From positions 1,261,413 to 1,325,412 of the forward strand of contig RPFO01000130.1 of NCBI GenBank assembly GCA_009746045.1: a stretch of 64,000 nt of DNA, read 5' to 3'. The notes beneath the pieces were generated by a model. That model searched no databases, was not told where the DNA came from, and worked only from the letters and a program-made list of their open reading frames with translations. This DNA comes from Mesostigma viride. Lineage: Eukaryota; Streptophyta; Mesostigmatophyceae; Mesostigmatales; Mesostigmataceae. Made by a program: the position numbers and the translations under genes. Numbering within the stretch: position 1 is the stretch's first letter; every line of letters begins with the position of its first letter. This document shows positions 21,938-33,176 of the stretch, piece by piece.

Positions 21938-24900
21938 TGTCGCGTTTGCGTGCCATATCATCCTGGACTGGTCATTACCGCTACTTGGAATGCATCCACT
22001 ATCAGCAGTAATCATGTGTGAGATATGCCACCTAAAATGAGAATGAAAGGTGCGGTCCTTTATGGCACCGCCACCTTCATGACAGGCAATCCGGCCCAAC
22101 CAGCCGATTCTTGAGACCATGCTTTATCATTAAAGCAACCAAAAGACATTTCAATTCCAATGAGATACATGACGAATTACAAAGAGTGTCGAGTTGTAAT
22201 GTTGTAGTTATAAGAGCAGCTGTGAGGTCCCTTGGTTGACGCCACTGCAGGCCCCTTGTGGCGGCAGTGCGCGTGTGTTCCCGACCTAGTTCCTACTGGC
22301 ATTCTTGCCAACGACGACCAGGGTGCCCGAAGGCCCTGTCCCTTGTCTCGTTCTCAGTCTTACACACATTCTTAACAAAACCAATACATTGTCATATCCG
22401 TCAGTCCATCCTCATGGCAACTGACTGCATGCAACCACTCACGGGGGCTGCTCCGGGCTGCTCGAACTATTTCACCCCATGAAGACAACAAACCAGTTGT
22501 GAGGGAGAGAAACGGACGAACAACGACCACCATGGTTCGTTGCTCATCCTTCTATACTGCTCAAAGCTCAAACCTGGCGGCTGGCGCCACTAGCGCCACT
22601 TTAGACATCAGCCAATCATAACATTGTCTAATTTCCGACAAGCTAAACTTCAAGCTTTATCTGTCAAGCGAACACAAATATACAAGGGCAAATCTGTCGG
22701 CTATGCCAGGCACCGCCTGGGGCTTCCTTGCATTTGTGTCTGGTGTCCCACGTTGAAATCCTGAAATTGCACATCTGCTCAGTGCCTCGCCGGCTTGCTG
22801 CGTACCAGCATTCGGCAAACTGCCCTTGTGACGAATGTCAGTGAAATTCAGGTCCGCCCAAAAGTTCCGTCAGCAAATTCAGCAGACTTGGCGCGTGAGT
22901 ACAATTGAGATCCGCGGCGTCAGTACCGGGCCGGGCCGCGGTATAGCAACCCGCACAAGGCTGCGGACGTCAGAATTACGCTAAAATCTGAATTGCGGAC
23001 GTGATAGATCGCGGACGCGACAGCTGTCGCGTTTGCGTGCCATATCATCCTGGACTGGTCATTACCGCTACTTGGAATGCATCCACTATCAGCAGTAATC
23101 ATGTGTGAGATATGCCACCTCCCCCCCCACTATTTAGCTCACAACAACGTGAGAGCAAAAAGTGAAAGAAAGGCATCTCACACTAAAGAAGGAAGCCCAA
23201 AGAGGGCGTCATTCCAGGCAGCAGCAAAAAAAAAAAAAAAAAATCCAGCTGCTCCAAGATGCTTTTCCAGGATCAGCAACAACCTTAACATGCATGCTTT
23301 TAAAGGCTTAGCAATAACCCCTTCGATGGCTTTTTACCGGGAAAAGCCTAACCTCTTCAGATGCTTTTGAAGGCTAAGCAATAACCTTTTCCTTGTGCTT
23401 CCCTGGGTGAAGCAGGAGGAACATCCAGGCTGGCCGGACTGAACCCATCATGGGTTGTTCGTCCGTTTAAAATGAGAATGAAAGGTGCGGTCCTTTATGG
23501 CACCGCCACCTTCATGACAGGCAATCCGGCCCAACCAGCCGATTCTTGAGACCATGCTTTATCATTAAAGCAACCAAAAGACATTTCAATTCCAATGAGA
23601 TACATGACGAATTACAAAGAGTGTCGAGTTGTAATGTTGTAGTTATAAGAGCAGCTGTGAGGTCCCTTGGTTGACGCCACTGCAGGCCCCTTGTGGCGGC
23701 AGTGCGCGTGTGTTCCCGACCTAGTTCCTACTGGCATTCTTGCCAACGACGACCAGGGTGCCCGAAGGCCCTGTCCCTTGTCTCGTTCTCAGTCTTACAC
23801 ACATTCTTAACAAAACCAATACATTGTCATATCCGTCAGTCCATCCTCATGGCAACTGACTGCATGCAACCACTCACGGGGGCTGCTCCGGGCTGCTCGA
23901 ACTATTTCACCCCATGAAGACAACAAACCAGTTGTGAGGGAGAGAAACGGACGAACAACGACCACCATGGTTCGTTGCTCATCCTTCTATACTGCTCAAA
24001 GCTCAAACCTGGCGGCTGGCGCCACTAGCGCCACTTTAGACATCAGCCAATCATAACATTGTCTAATTTCCGACAAGCTGAACTTCAAGCTTTATCTGTC
24101 AAGCGAACACAAATATACAAGGGCAAATCTGTCGGCTATGCCAGGCACCGCCTGGGGCTTCCTTGCATTTGTGTCTGGTGTCCCACGTTGAAATCCTGAA
24201 ATTGCACATCTGCTCAGTGCCTCGCCGGCTTGCTGCGTACCAGCATTCGGCAAACTGCCCTTGTGACGAATGTCAGTGAAATTCAGGTCCGCCCAAAAGT
24301 TCCGTCAGCAAATTCAGCAGACTTGGCGCGTGAGTACAATTGAGATCCGCGGCGTCAGTACCGGGCCGGGCCGCGGTATAGCAACCCGCACAAGGCTGCG
24401 GACGTCAGAATTACGCTAAAATCTGAATTGCGGACGTGATAGATCACGGACGCGACAGCTGTCGCGTTTGCGTGCCATATCATCCTGGACTGGTCATTAC
24501 CGCTACTTGGAATGCATCCACTATCAGCAGTAATCATGTGTGAGATATGCCACCTTAAAATGAGAATGAAAGGTGCGGTCCTTTATGGCACCGCCACCTT
24601 CATGACAGGCAATCCGGCCCAACCAGCCGATTCTTGAGACCATGCTTTATCATTAAAGCAACCAAAAGACATTTCAATTCCAATGAGATACATGACGAAT
24701 TACAAAGAGTGTCGAGTTGTAATGTTGTAGTTATAAGAGCAGCTGTGAGGTCCCTTGGTTGACGCCACTGCAGGCCCCTTGTGGCGGCAGTGCGCGTGTG
24801 TTCCCGACCTAGTTCCTACTGGCATTCTTGCCAACGACGACCAGGGTGCCCGAAGGCCCTGTCCCTTGTCTCGTTCTCAGTCTTACACACATTCTTAACA

Positions 24901-26981
24901 AAACCAATACATTGTCATATCCGTCAGTCCATCCTCATGGCAACTGACTGCATGCAACCACTCACGGGGGCTGCTCCGGGCTGCTCGAACTATTTCACCC
25001 CATGAAGACAACAAACCAGTTGTGAGGGAGAGAAACGGACGAACAACGACCACCATGGTTCGTTGCTCATCCTTCTATACTGCTCAAAGCTCAAACCTGG
25101 CGGCTGGCGCCACTAGCGCCACTTTAGACATCAGCCAATCATAACATTGTCTAATTTCCGACAAGCTAAACTTCAAGCTTTATCTGTCAAGCGAACACAA
25201 ATATACAAGGGCAAATCTGTCGGCTATGCCAGGCACCGCCTGGGGCTTCCTTGCATTTGTGTCTGGTGTCCCACGTTGAAATCCTGAAATTGCACATCTG
25301 CTCAGTGCCTCGCCGGCTTGCTGCGTACCAGCATTCGGCAAACTGCCCTTGTGACGAATGTCAGTGAAATTCAGGTCCGCCCAAAAGTTCCGTCAGCAAA
25401 TTCAGCAGACTTGGCGCGTGAGTACAATTGAGATCCGCGGCGTCAGTACCGGGCCGGGCCGCGGTATAGCAACCCGCACAAGGCTGCGGACGTCAGAATT
25501 ACGCTAAAATCTGAATTGCGGACGTGATAGATCACGGACGCGACAGCTGTCGCGTTTGCGTGCCATATCATCCTGGACTGGTCATTACCGCTACTTGGAA
25601 TGCATCCACTATCAGCAGTAATCATGTGTGAGATATGCCACCTCCCCCCCCACTATTTAGCTCACAACAACGTGAGAGCAAAAAGTGAAAGAAAGGCATC
25701 TCACACTAAAGAAGGAAGCCCAAAGAGGGCGTCATTCCAGGCAGCAGCAAAAAAAAAAAAAAAAAAATCCAGCTGCTCCAAGATGCTTTTCCAGGATCAG
25801 CAACAACCTTAACATGCATGCTTTTAAAGGCTTAGCAATAACCCCTTCGATGGCTTTTTACCGGGAAAAGCCTAACCTCTTCAGATGCTTTTGAAGGCTA
25901 AGCAATAACCTTTTCCTTGTGCTTCCCTGGGTGAAGCAGGAGGAACATCCAGGCTGGCCGGACTGAACCCATCATGGGTTGTTCGTCCGTTTAAAATGAG
26001 AATGAAAGGTGCGGTCCTTTATGGCACCGCCACCTTCATGACAGGCAATCCGGCCCAACCAGCCGATTCTTGAGACCATGCTTTATCATTAAAGCAACCA
26101 AAAGACATTTCAATTCCAATGAGATACATGACGAATTACAAAGAGTGTCGAGTTGTAATGTTGTAGTTATAAGAGCAGCTGTGAGGTCCCTTGGTTGACG
26201 CCACTGCAGGCCCCTTGTGGCGGCAGTGCGCGTGTGTTCCCGACCTAGTTCCTACTGGCATTCTTGCCAACGACGACCAGGGTGCCCGAAGGCCCTGTCC
26301 CTTGTCTCGTTCTCAGTCTTACACACATTCTTAACAAAACCAATACATTGTCATATCCGTCAGTCCATCCTCATGGCAACTGACTGCATGCAACCACTCA
26401 CGGGGGCTGCTCCGGGCTGCTCGAACTATTTCACCCCATGAAGACAACAAACCAGTTGTGAGGGAGAGAAACGGACGAACAACGACCACCATGGTTCGTT
26501 GCTCATCCTTCTATACTGCTCAAAGCTCAAACCTGGCGGCTGGCGCCACTAGCGCCACTTTAGACATCAGCCAATCATAACATTGTCTAATTTCCGACAA
26601 GCTAAACTTCAAGCTTTATCTGTCAAGCGAACACAAATATACAAGGGCAAATCTGTCGGCTATGCCAGGCACCGCCTGGGGCTTCCTTGCATTTGTGTCT
26701 GGTGTCCCACGTTGAAATCCTGAAATTGCACATCTGCTCAGTGCCTCGCCGGCTTGCTGCGTACCAGCATTCGGCAAACTGCCCTTGTGACGAATGTCAG
26801 TGAAATTCAGGTCCGCCCAAAAGTTCCGTCAGCAAATTCAGCAGACTTGGCGCGTGAGTACAATTGAGATCCGCGGCGTCAGTACCGGGCCGGGCCGCGG
26901 TATAGCAACCCGCACAAGGCTGCGGACGTCAGAATTACGCTAAAATCTGAATTGCGGACGTGATAGATCACGGACGCGACA
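21938..26981. mobile_element. Tandem array of four TIR elements (short-long-short-long)
   Basis: Units 21938-23022 (1085 bp), 23025-24457 (1433), 24460-25545 (1086) and 25548-26981 (1434). Each starts TGTCGCG and ends CGCGACA; neighbours are joined by GC, producing the palindrome CGCGACAGCTGTCGCG three times. The whole array is flanked by CAGA (21934-21937 and 26982-26985), a 4-bp target duplication matching the uninterrupted copy at 21421-21430. Long units differ by one ~348-bp segment with an A18 run. No transposase ORF; the recurrent 74- and 60-codon frames are unsupported, so it is non-autonomous. Confidence 0.85.
23121..23468. repeat. 348-bp segment special to the long units, copy 1
   Basis: Starts with a C-run and ends GTTCGTCCGTTT. 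Contains CTCACA/TCTCAC repeats and a poly-A run of 18-19. Copy 2 is at about 25645-25992. Confidence 0.75.
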
Positions 26982-27779
26982 CAGACCCTCCCATTGGGCC
27001 AGCAACAAACAGGGATCAACTGAAGACACCCTCAAGCCACACTCACTGATCAGAGCTTCCTGCAGCGTGAGTCTCCAGATGATAATAGGGCTCGACCTGA
27101 GTCCTTCCAGGCCCTTCAGAATAACCAGGAAATGGTGATGCAGCTCCAGCTTCCAGATGGCAGGCACCTCAACACAATAAGGCTCATCCTGCTTCCACAC
27201 CCTCCTGGCCACTTCTGGATCAGATTTTTAAAATGCCCTCTTGAAGTCCAGCAGCACTGATGACATAGCTGCTCCCCTGTTCAGCAACCCCACGTAGAGA
27301 CATAGCAAAATTCTCCACGTGTCATGCAGCATCCCTGGCGTGTACAGCTCCTCTCCCAGCAAACTCCCAGTGCCGTGATACTCGTTCAGGACAGGTCTGA
27401 CATGGGGCACTGATACCTCATCCACAACCTTCCTCTTCAGCACAAATCTCAAAGCAAGCTTCCTTGATGGGGGACGCCTGTCTGTTGGTGCAGCACACTC
27501 AAACTGCAACCACTCCTCCAATGCCTTGGAGAAGGCGAGCTTCCAAGCCTCAAACAAAGTAGGCGAGCTCATCTCTTGGACTAGCTGGTCATATGTCAAA
27601 GGAGAGTGTGCAGCAAGGCTCCTGTGAGTTATGCCAATACTGCTGGGGTGCAACACAGCTGGAATCACTAAACTGGCTGCTGGGGGCACCTCCCCTTCAT
27701 CCCATTTTGCACCCTTGACCGGCTTGGCCCTGCACCTGACTGGAAACGTTGTCCTGAAATTTTCTAGGGGAATCATCCC

Positions 27780-28052
27780 CTAGCCATCTCTTCTCAGAGC
27801 TGTAGCTCTGATAGAAATCCCAGGATTGCCCAGAAAATTCTGACCCAAAATCACAGGGCCATCATAGTCTTCTAGCACATGAAGGAAGGTCACATCCACA
27901 CCCATGACAGGGGCAGTAACCTCTCCCAACACTCTTAGATGCGTCCTACCACTGAAGTCAGACACCCAGGGACAACTTGGTTCCTCGACCAGCAGTTCCC
28001 CTGTATGCTGAGGTCCCGTGACCGAAACCTGTGCATTGGTATCTACCTCCAT
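27780..28052 (-). pseudogene. Retropepsin-like domain located after integrase
   Basis: 91 codons (with stop) reading MEVDTNAQVSVTG at the N-terminus, where retropepsins have D-T/S-G-A, and VILGQNFL near the C-terminus, where they have hhILG..fL. The Gly of the catalytic triplet is Asn here, and an upstream in-frame TAG precedes it. The domain lies between integrase and RT, while canonical Copia order is protease before integrase. A TAG at 27780-27782 separates it from RT in the same frame. Too short and diverged for certainty. Confidence 0.5.
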
Positions 28053-28061
28053 GGCAGCTGC

Positions 28062-28736
28062 CTAGCTCAGGTTCATACAACTGGACAAGCTTGGACGCCT
28101 TAGGCTCCTTCTTGGCTCTTTGCAAAGCCTGTACAATATCTGATAGACGCACACCCCTAGGCCTGTTGTCGGGCCGTTCCGGAGGTGCAGCCTGTTCGCC
28201 TGCTTGCCCAACCACCGTATGTGAAGGTACCCCAGGGGCCGGGCCAGGGTCACTCTGAGGGCTCGATACAGCTGTAGCACCATGATCAGGAAGTTCAACA
28301 TCACCCCCGCCTTGTACACCAGCGGGCACCAGGAAGAGGTCTCCTTGATTACCTCCCCGGGGACGGATCTTTGACCATGACAGACGGCGCACTGCCTGGT
28401 CGAGCCATCAATGGCCACCCAGCACTTATGGCCAGCGGCTTCTACTCGGGTCACCACCCCATCATGCCATGCAGCTGCCACGTTTCCCTGGAAAGCTTGG
28501 CTCCTTCCACACAAAAACCTGTTGTCCAACGTTAGGCTCTAGGACACTCCAGCCCTTGTCTTTCTGCCTCAGCTTGAGGAACTTGGCCTCTAGCTTCTCC
28601 TTCCATGCCTGCTCAGCATCAGCTGGCAGCATCCTGGTATGCAGCATAATAAGAGGATTGATGGCAATGTCACCAAAGAACATGGGAGTCCTCAGGTTCA
28701 GCCTATCCTCCACAGAACGTAGCCATGCAGATGTCA
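28062..28736 (-). pseudogene. Integrase C-terminal region and linker
   Basis: Continues integrase after the solo LTR: an AWKEKLEAKFLKLRQKDKGW helix, then GQQVFVWKEPSFPGK and WHDGVVTRVEAAGHKCWVAI, like the SH3-type or GPY/F-like C-terminal domain of LTR integrases. A charged and Pro-rich linker follows (RLSDIVQALQRAKKEPKASK). Frames shift near 28500 and 28390. Confidence 0.55.
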
Positions 28737-28741
28737 CAATG

Positions 28742-29423
28742 TGTAACGAACCCAGATTTACACCTAAACCTGAGCTACGTCGCGAAAGATCAACTGTGCC
28801 GGTAATAGGAAGAATCAAGGTGGCCTTATGCAGATTGCGCTTCACGACTGGGGTCGTGAGATATCTGGCACCGCGACTTGATGCCAAGCTATTTAATACA
28901 CACTTATAATGGCTAGCAAGACCAATTACAAATGGATAGTTGCCCCAGGTTTAATGTGTAGGCTTCATCGCACTTAACATTCCGAACCAAGAGGACGAGA
29001 CTCTCGTCCTCGGACCAATTTCACCTAGGTCTGCCACCAAGCTGGCAAGAGGCGCCGACATGGCGCCGACCTTCCAGAGAACTCCAAAACATGCAGTCCA
29101 CACAACTGATCCTCGGGTCGACATCGACCCTCGCCAGGCTACAGAATCCACGCATGAGTACAATATCTCAACCAGCTATAAAGTAGGCAGCGCGGCGCGA
29201 CTGCACCGGCCCCTAGAAGATCGCATACATCAACCTAGGCCCAAAATAACTGGTCCAAATCACACAAACTATCATAGTTCCATACAAAAGTCCTGACCAA
29301 CAAGGGACAATTCCCAAATTAAGTCCCGAAATGAGTCCCAAAGTCCTACGGACTATGACAACAAGCCAAAATACATAATTTATTCCATTGTTGCGCCCGT
29401 TCCAAGGGTCGGGCACGCAACAC
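28742..29423. mobile_element. Solo LTR
   Basis: Begins TGTAACG, ends GCAACA (TG...CA) and is flanked by the exact 5-bp duplication CAATG (28737-28741 and 29424-29428). Length 682 bp, no coding content. It belongs to a different family from the surrounding element; a solo LTR arises by recombination between two LTRs. Confidence 0.85.
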
Positions 29424-29454
29424 AATGGCAGATGACGTCGAGAGGCAGATGACG

Positions 29455-29492
29455 TGGAGAGGATACCAAGGATCCTTGGTATCCTCTCCACC
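29455..29492. repeat. Perfect 38-bp palindrome in integrase
   Basis: Arms GTGGAGAGGATACCAAGGA and its exact reverse complement meet at a GATC centre with no loop. Just upstream, CAGATGACGT-GAGAG is directly repeated. Probably created by fold-back repair or template switching. Confidence 0.8.
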
Positions 29493-29645
29493 AGCAGCAC
29501 AGTCTTGATCTCTTGGATGGCTCTCTCCACCACCCCTTGCTGGCCGTGGCTCTCCCTGGGTGTAATCAGCAACTCTGGAAACTCTGCCAGGTTCTCACAG
29601 CACTCAAACTGAATGTCACACTGCAGCAACTCCAACCCAGGGTAC

Positions 29646-30066
29646 AGTAAGCGGTAAAGTAGATTGCTTGAGAATGCAGAGAGCCTTTGTGAGCAATGAA
29701 TTGCTTGGTTCATTAGAAAATAGGTTTACCCTTTATCAACGTTCCTCTCACTGGCCGCGCCGCCAGTGACGTCCGTTGGGTGCAGACCGTTGGCCCGAGG
29801 CCGCACGATGACAGGTAGCAGTCTAGTCACTGCATCGTGTGATCACAGATCAATGCACGCTGTAGTACGTTCCCTATCTAGGATACTCTAGTACCGTCCA
29901 ATGACAGGACACTACGTATACTGGGTACTGACATCTGTCACGTACCCCAGTACCCAAAGTACCTATCTAGGGAAATGTATGCGACTTGACTAGCAGTCCT
30001 ATCTGCATAGCCCACGTGGTATTTATATTCACATACCAACGTAGGTAACTTTACAAGGCTTATTCA
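29646..30066. mobile_element. Small TIR element in integrase
   Basis: Ends are inverted: AGTAAGCGGTAAAG at left, and CTTTACAAGGCTTATTCA at right. TAC flanks both sides (29643-29645, 30067-30069), and the integrase reading EYN...YPG is separated precisely here. 421 bp without coding potential. Confidence 0.5.
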
Positions 30067-30969
30067 TACGTTGTATTCACAATGCCTTTGAGACTTAGTC
30101 TGCAGCAAAGCATGGAGACTCACTGGTACCTGCATGCTCCTTGTCAACTTCAGAGCAGCAATCAACGTAGGTTTCTCCATGTCAGGCAGGATCTCTAGGG
30201 TCTTGTACTTGGTATATCTGTCCACTCGATCCACCAGCAGCTTCAAACCCCTGATTCTCTGTATATCCACCTGCACATGGCCTGGATGCAAAATAGGAGA
30301 CCTGGCATGAGACTGCTTGGGCTTTCTAGCAACTAGCCTGCACCTGCAAGCTTGAGCAACCTGTTGGCAAATGGAGTACAACTCACTTCCTCCCTGGCAG
30401 CCGTCTAGCAACTTGCAAAGACTGAGCTGCATGGCCAAACATGGTATGCAACCTTGAGGCAATGTCATACAAGAGAGAAAATCTTTTATTGTCATTATTA
30501 GCACTCACAGTATGTACAGATCCCTTATGTACAGGAGGCACCAGCGTCTGTCAGACTGTCTCCAGCCCTATCCTCATCCTGACCATCCTGTGCCAGTCCT
30601 GCACGATCAGAATGCTTCTGAGATCCACCTGGGTCCACAGCACCAGGTCCTACCTCGTCTCAGGCTCAGCACCGCCATAGCGGGCACGTTGGCGAGTAAC
30701 CACTGCATGCAGCTACAGCTGGCATACTCTCTGTGGTAACCAAGCTTGCCCCATCGTGTCCAATGGGCTCTATCACTAGAGCATGGGGCTGCCCCTCACT
30801 GCCGTCACTAGCAGCTACATTACACACCCCTGGGGGCACCCTCCAGGGTTCAGGGATGTGTGCAGGCTCCAGTCAATGATCAACAGCCTTGCCCTTGCCC
30901 TTGCCCTTGTCCTGGGATGGACCAGCCTTCTCCTTGCTGCCACCCTGGGCTGGCTTGCTCTGACCTTCC

Positions 30970-32053
30970 TCAGTGCCTCAGGTACGAGGGACATTCATTC
31001 CTGAAGTGACCCTTCCCCTGGCAGAAATAACATTCCACCTTACTTACTGATGTCCCGTGAGGTCCCACTGCTGGGCCCAGCCTTGGGAGGACCACCCACC
31101 CTCTTGAAGTCAAACTGGGACTGTGGAGGTCCCGACTTCGGAGGTGTCCCCCGTCCAGCCATTCTGCCACGCCCCCTCCTGGACCTTCCTCGACCCCTGA
31201 ACGAGGTCTCAGGCCCCCCGTCGAGGACGCTGGACCCCCGTGGCCCGATCCCCTCATGGACTTGACTGCAGGCTCAGCTGCCTCCTCGTCCCCTTGACGT
31301 GGGCGCTTCCCGCCTACATAGTTGCCACTGAAGCACTCATACAGCTGGTTCGTCATGGCAGCCCAGCCATGGACTTGGCGCATGTGGATGGACACGTTGT
31401 CCATTGTGATAGGATCCAGCTGCAGTGACTTGAGAAAGTCACCCATGGCCATTCTGTCTGCACAGAAGAATCCTTTAGCCATGGCGTCCTCCCTCAGCTT
31501 ACAGAAGTCTTCAAACGCGTGGACCACCAACTGCCCCTTGATGGGCTTGTAGTCCAGGTACTCCTGCTTCAAATGAGAACCATCTATGGTCCTCTTATCG
31601 CTTAGGAACACCCTGAGGCGCGTCATGAACGCGGCCCAGGTATCCCCCGCTGAATGGCGCTCCCGGACGAACTTGAACAGCCGCCTTGCCGACTGCCGAA
31701 CGTAGGCACTGGACGCCATGCAGAATGCGAAGCTTGTCGCCGGCGTAGATGTCCATGTACAAGTTCATATCCTCCAGCATTCTCTCCGCGTCTCTGGGCT
31801 GCCAATTGTCTTTGATTGACTGAAATTGGCTCAGCACAGCGTAACCCTCGGCTACGGTCGGCCGCCTGGGCGCTGCTTGGGCCGCTGCTGGCGCGTTCTG
31901 AGCGCCTTGAGACCCCTGACTCTGATCATCCTCTAGACCAGCCTGGTCCCCTAGTGCAGGCCCTCCTCCTCGTCCACCGCGTCCATCCATATCAGCCCCG
32001 CGCCGCTCAAAGCCGACCCCACGTCCTCGTTGGTCGGATGCTCCCTCGCTCAT
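30970..32053 (-). pseudogene. gag with zinc knuckle (Copia-like)
   Basis: Starts at ATG 32053 with a Gly/Arg-rich segment, then FQSIKDNWQPRDAERMLEDM; the reading shifts frame near 31700 and continues to 30970. It ends in a CCHC zinc knuckle, CYFCQGKGHFRNECP, the nucleic-acid-binding end of gag nucleocapsid. About 400 residues in all. Between the knuckle and integrase (30970-30505) the frames are Pro/Gly-rich linker with stops; I found no Asp-Ser/Thr-Gly protease motif there. Confidence 0.7.
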
Positions 32054-32415
32054 GATGGGTCTTGTTCAGGTCTGCTACAGATCAGCCAAGTGGCCAGACA
32101 GCAGTTCAAGCAATATACGCTGCTGAACAAGAAAGAAGATGACAAGTGTTACCACTTAGTCAAGACCAGTGACCACGGCCACCCGCGGGCGCCACCTGGT
32201 TTTCCTTGTCGCTGTCGCTGTCGCTCACACTGATGAGCTCTGGCACCCTGCTGCCAGCAGCACTGTCGTCAGCCCGCTGTCGGCTCGCGATGACAGCGTC
32301 GTCACCGTTGGCGTAGTAAACAGGTGACACCCCGCGGGTTATACCTTGGCACCTCACGGTCGCCAAGCTCCTTGTCGCTTAGATCAGCGATCCCCACAGC
32401 GCCTACCTCAACGGG

Positions 32416-33160
32416 TCACTGTCGTAACCACGAGAGGCGAACTCCTCCCACGTACTGCGTCACACGAACGCGAAGAGGTTGGGGCAATTCCTGAAGCGGC
32501 ACACGACGCCACTCCGGATTCCTGTCGACAACCCTGTCGACCCGCGTCGCACGCTGATTTCCAGCGATGGCTCCTTCAGCCGCCTCGATATCTGCTAGCC
32601 GCCTCAGTGTAGCGCTCCGCCACTCGCCGCTCACGTCGAACTGGTCCTGCCGCAATTCCCTCGTCGCCAATTGCGCCTGCGAACGCACGTTGCGCGCCCA
32701 GACCTGCCGCTGCCTGCACGAACTCTCGTCGCACCGCACCAGCTGGCTCCGCAGCTCCTTCTCGCCTGGCCACCAACTCCGCACGCACCCGGTCGACTAA
32801 TGCTGTGATCACAGTCTGTATTCCGAGCAGACCGTGCAGCTCTTGCTCAATGTCGTCAGCGCTCCGGTGTGCCGGAACGACGATGGTCCGGACGTGCCGC
32901 AAGATGCGCTCCCAATCCTCGACCTGGTCGTCGACGAATTGTGCAAAATTGCGGTCAACAGGTGGCCGATCTGCAAGCAAGAGGGATAAATCTCGAACAA
33001 CACGACGTAATTCAGGGGAAATAGAACCACCAGCAGCTTGTCGAGGAAACCAGAAATCCTGCTGCCGTTGTTCTTCCTGCACCATTCGACACCCGACGAT
33101 CTTCACCGCGTCATCAACGCTGCACGCAGCACACAACAACAACCCTCCTGGTCGTTCCAT
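32416..33160 (-). pseudogene. Leader ORF / N-terminal gag-like region of the Copia-like element
   Basis: First coding block after the 5' LTR. One frame (33160-32576) has an acidic/hydrophobic helix-rich start with SPELRRVVRDLSLLLADRP. A second frame (32784-32416) continues with Gln/Arg-rich helices, so a frameshift near 32780 is likely. No known domain is recognised. It could be an extra upstream ORF or the start of gag. Confidence 0.4.
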
Positions 33161-33176
33161 CGAGACTGCTTGTAAT

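Larger units (their letters stand above)
21200..27776 (-). pseudogene. Reverse transcriptase (Copia-like), duplicated and interrupted
   Basis: 27776-27228 has the Copia RT opening (FEAWKLAFSKALEEW..FE, then RKLALRFVLKRK..., VLLDFKRAF). 27212-26986, 21937-21819 and 21812-21200 cover the palm: ECGLRVSSVDPCLL, then YASLHGDDLHLLAPTTWLKK, the GDD standing for the YxDD metal-binding box. A 509-bp stretch is tandemly duplicated and the TIR array sits inside the second copy. Function originally: cDNA synthesis. Confidence 0.75.
29429..30504 (-). pseudogene. Integrase (Copia-like), interrupted by a TIR element
   Basis: 30504-30067 covers the zinc-binding region (a Cys-x2/3-Cys-type pair in frames near 30350-30440) and the start of the catalytic core, with GHVQVDIQRI and VDRVDRYTKY resembling the rve-core D-containing strands. 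The core resumes at 29645 and shows SHGQQGVVERAIQEIK, the block around the catalytic Glu. Separated by the insertion at 29646-30066 and cut on the other side by the solo LTR. Confidence 0.65.

Noticed and set aside
22258-26441. 74-codon ORF repeated four times, and a 60-codon ORF repeated on the other strand
   Set aside because: Conserved only because the TIR units are near-identical; no start context, domain or codon signature.
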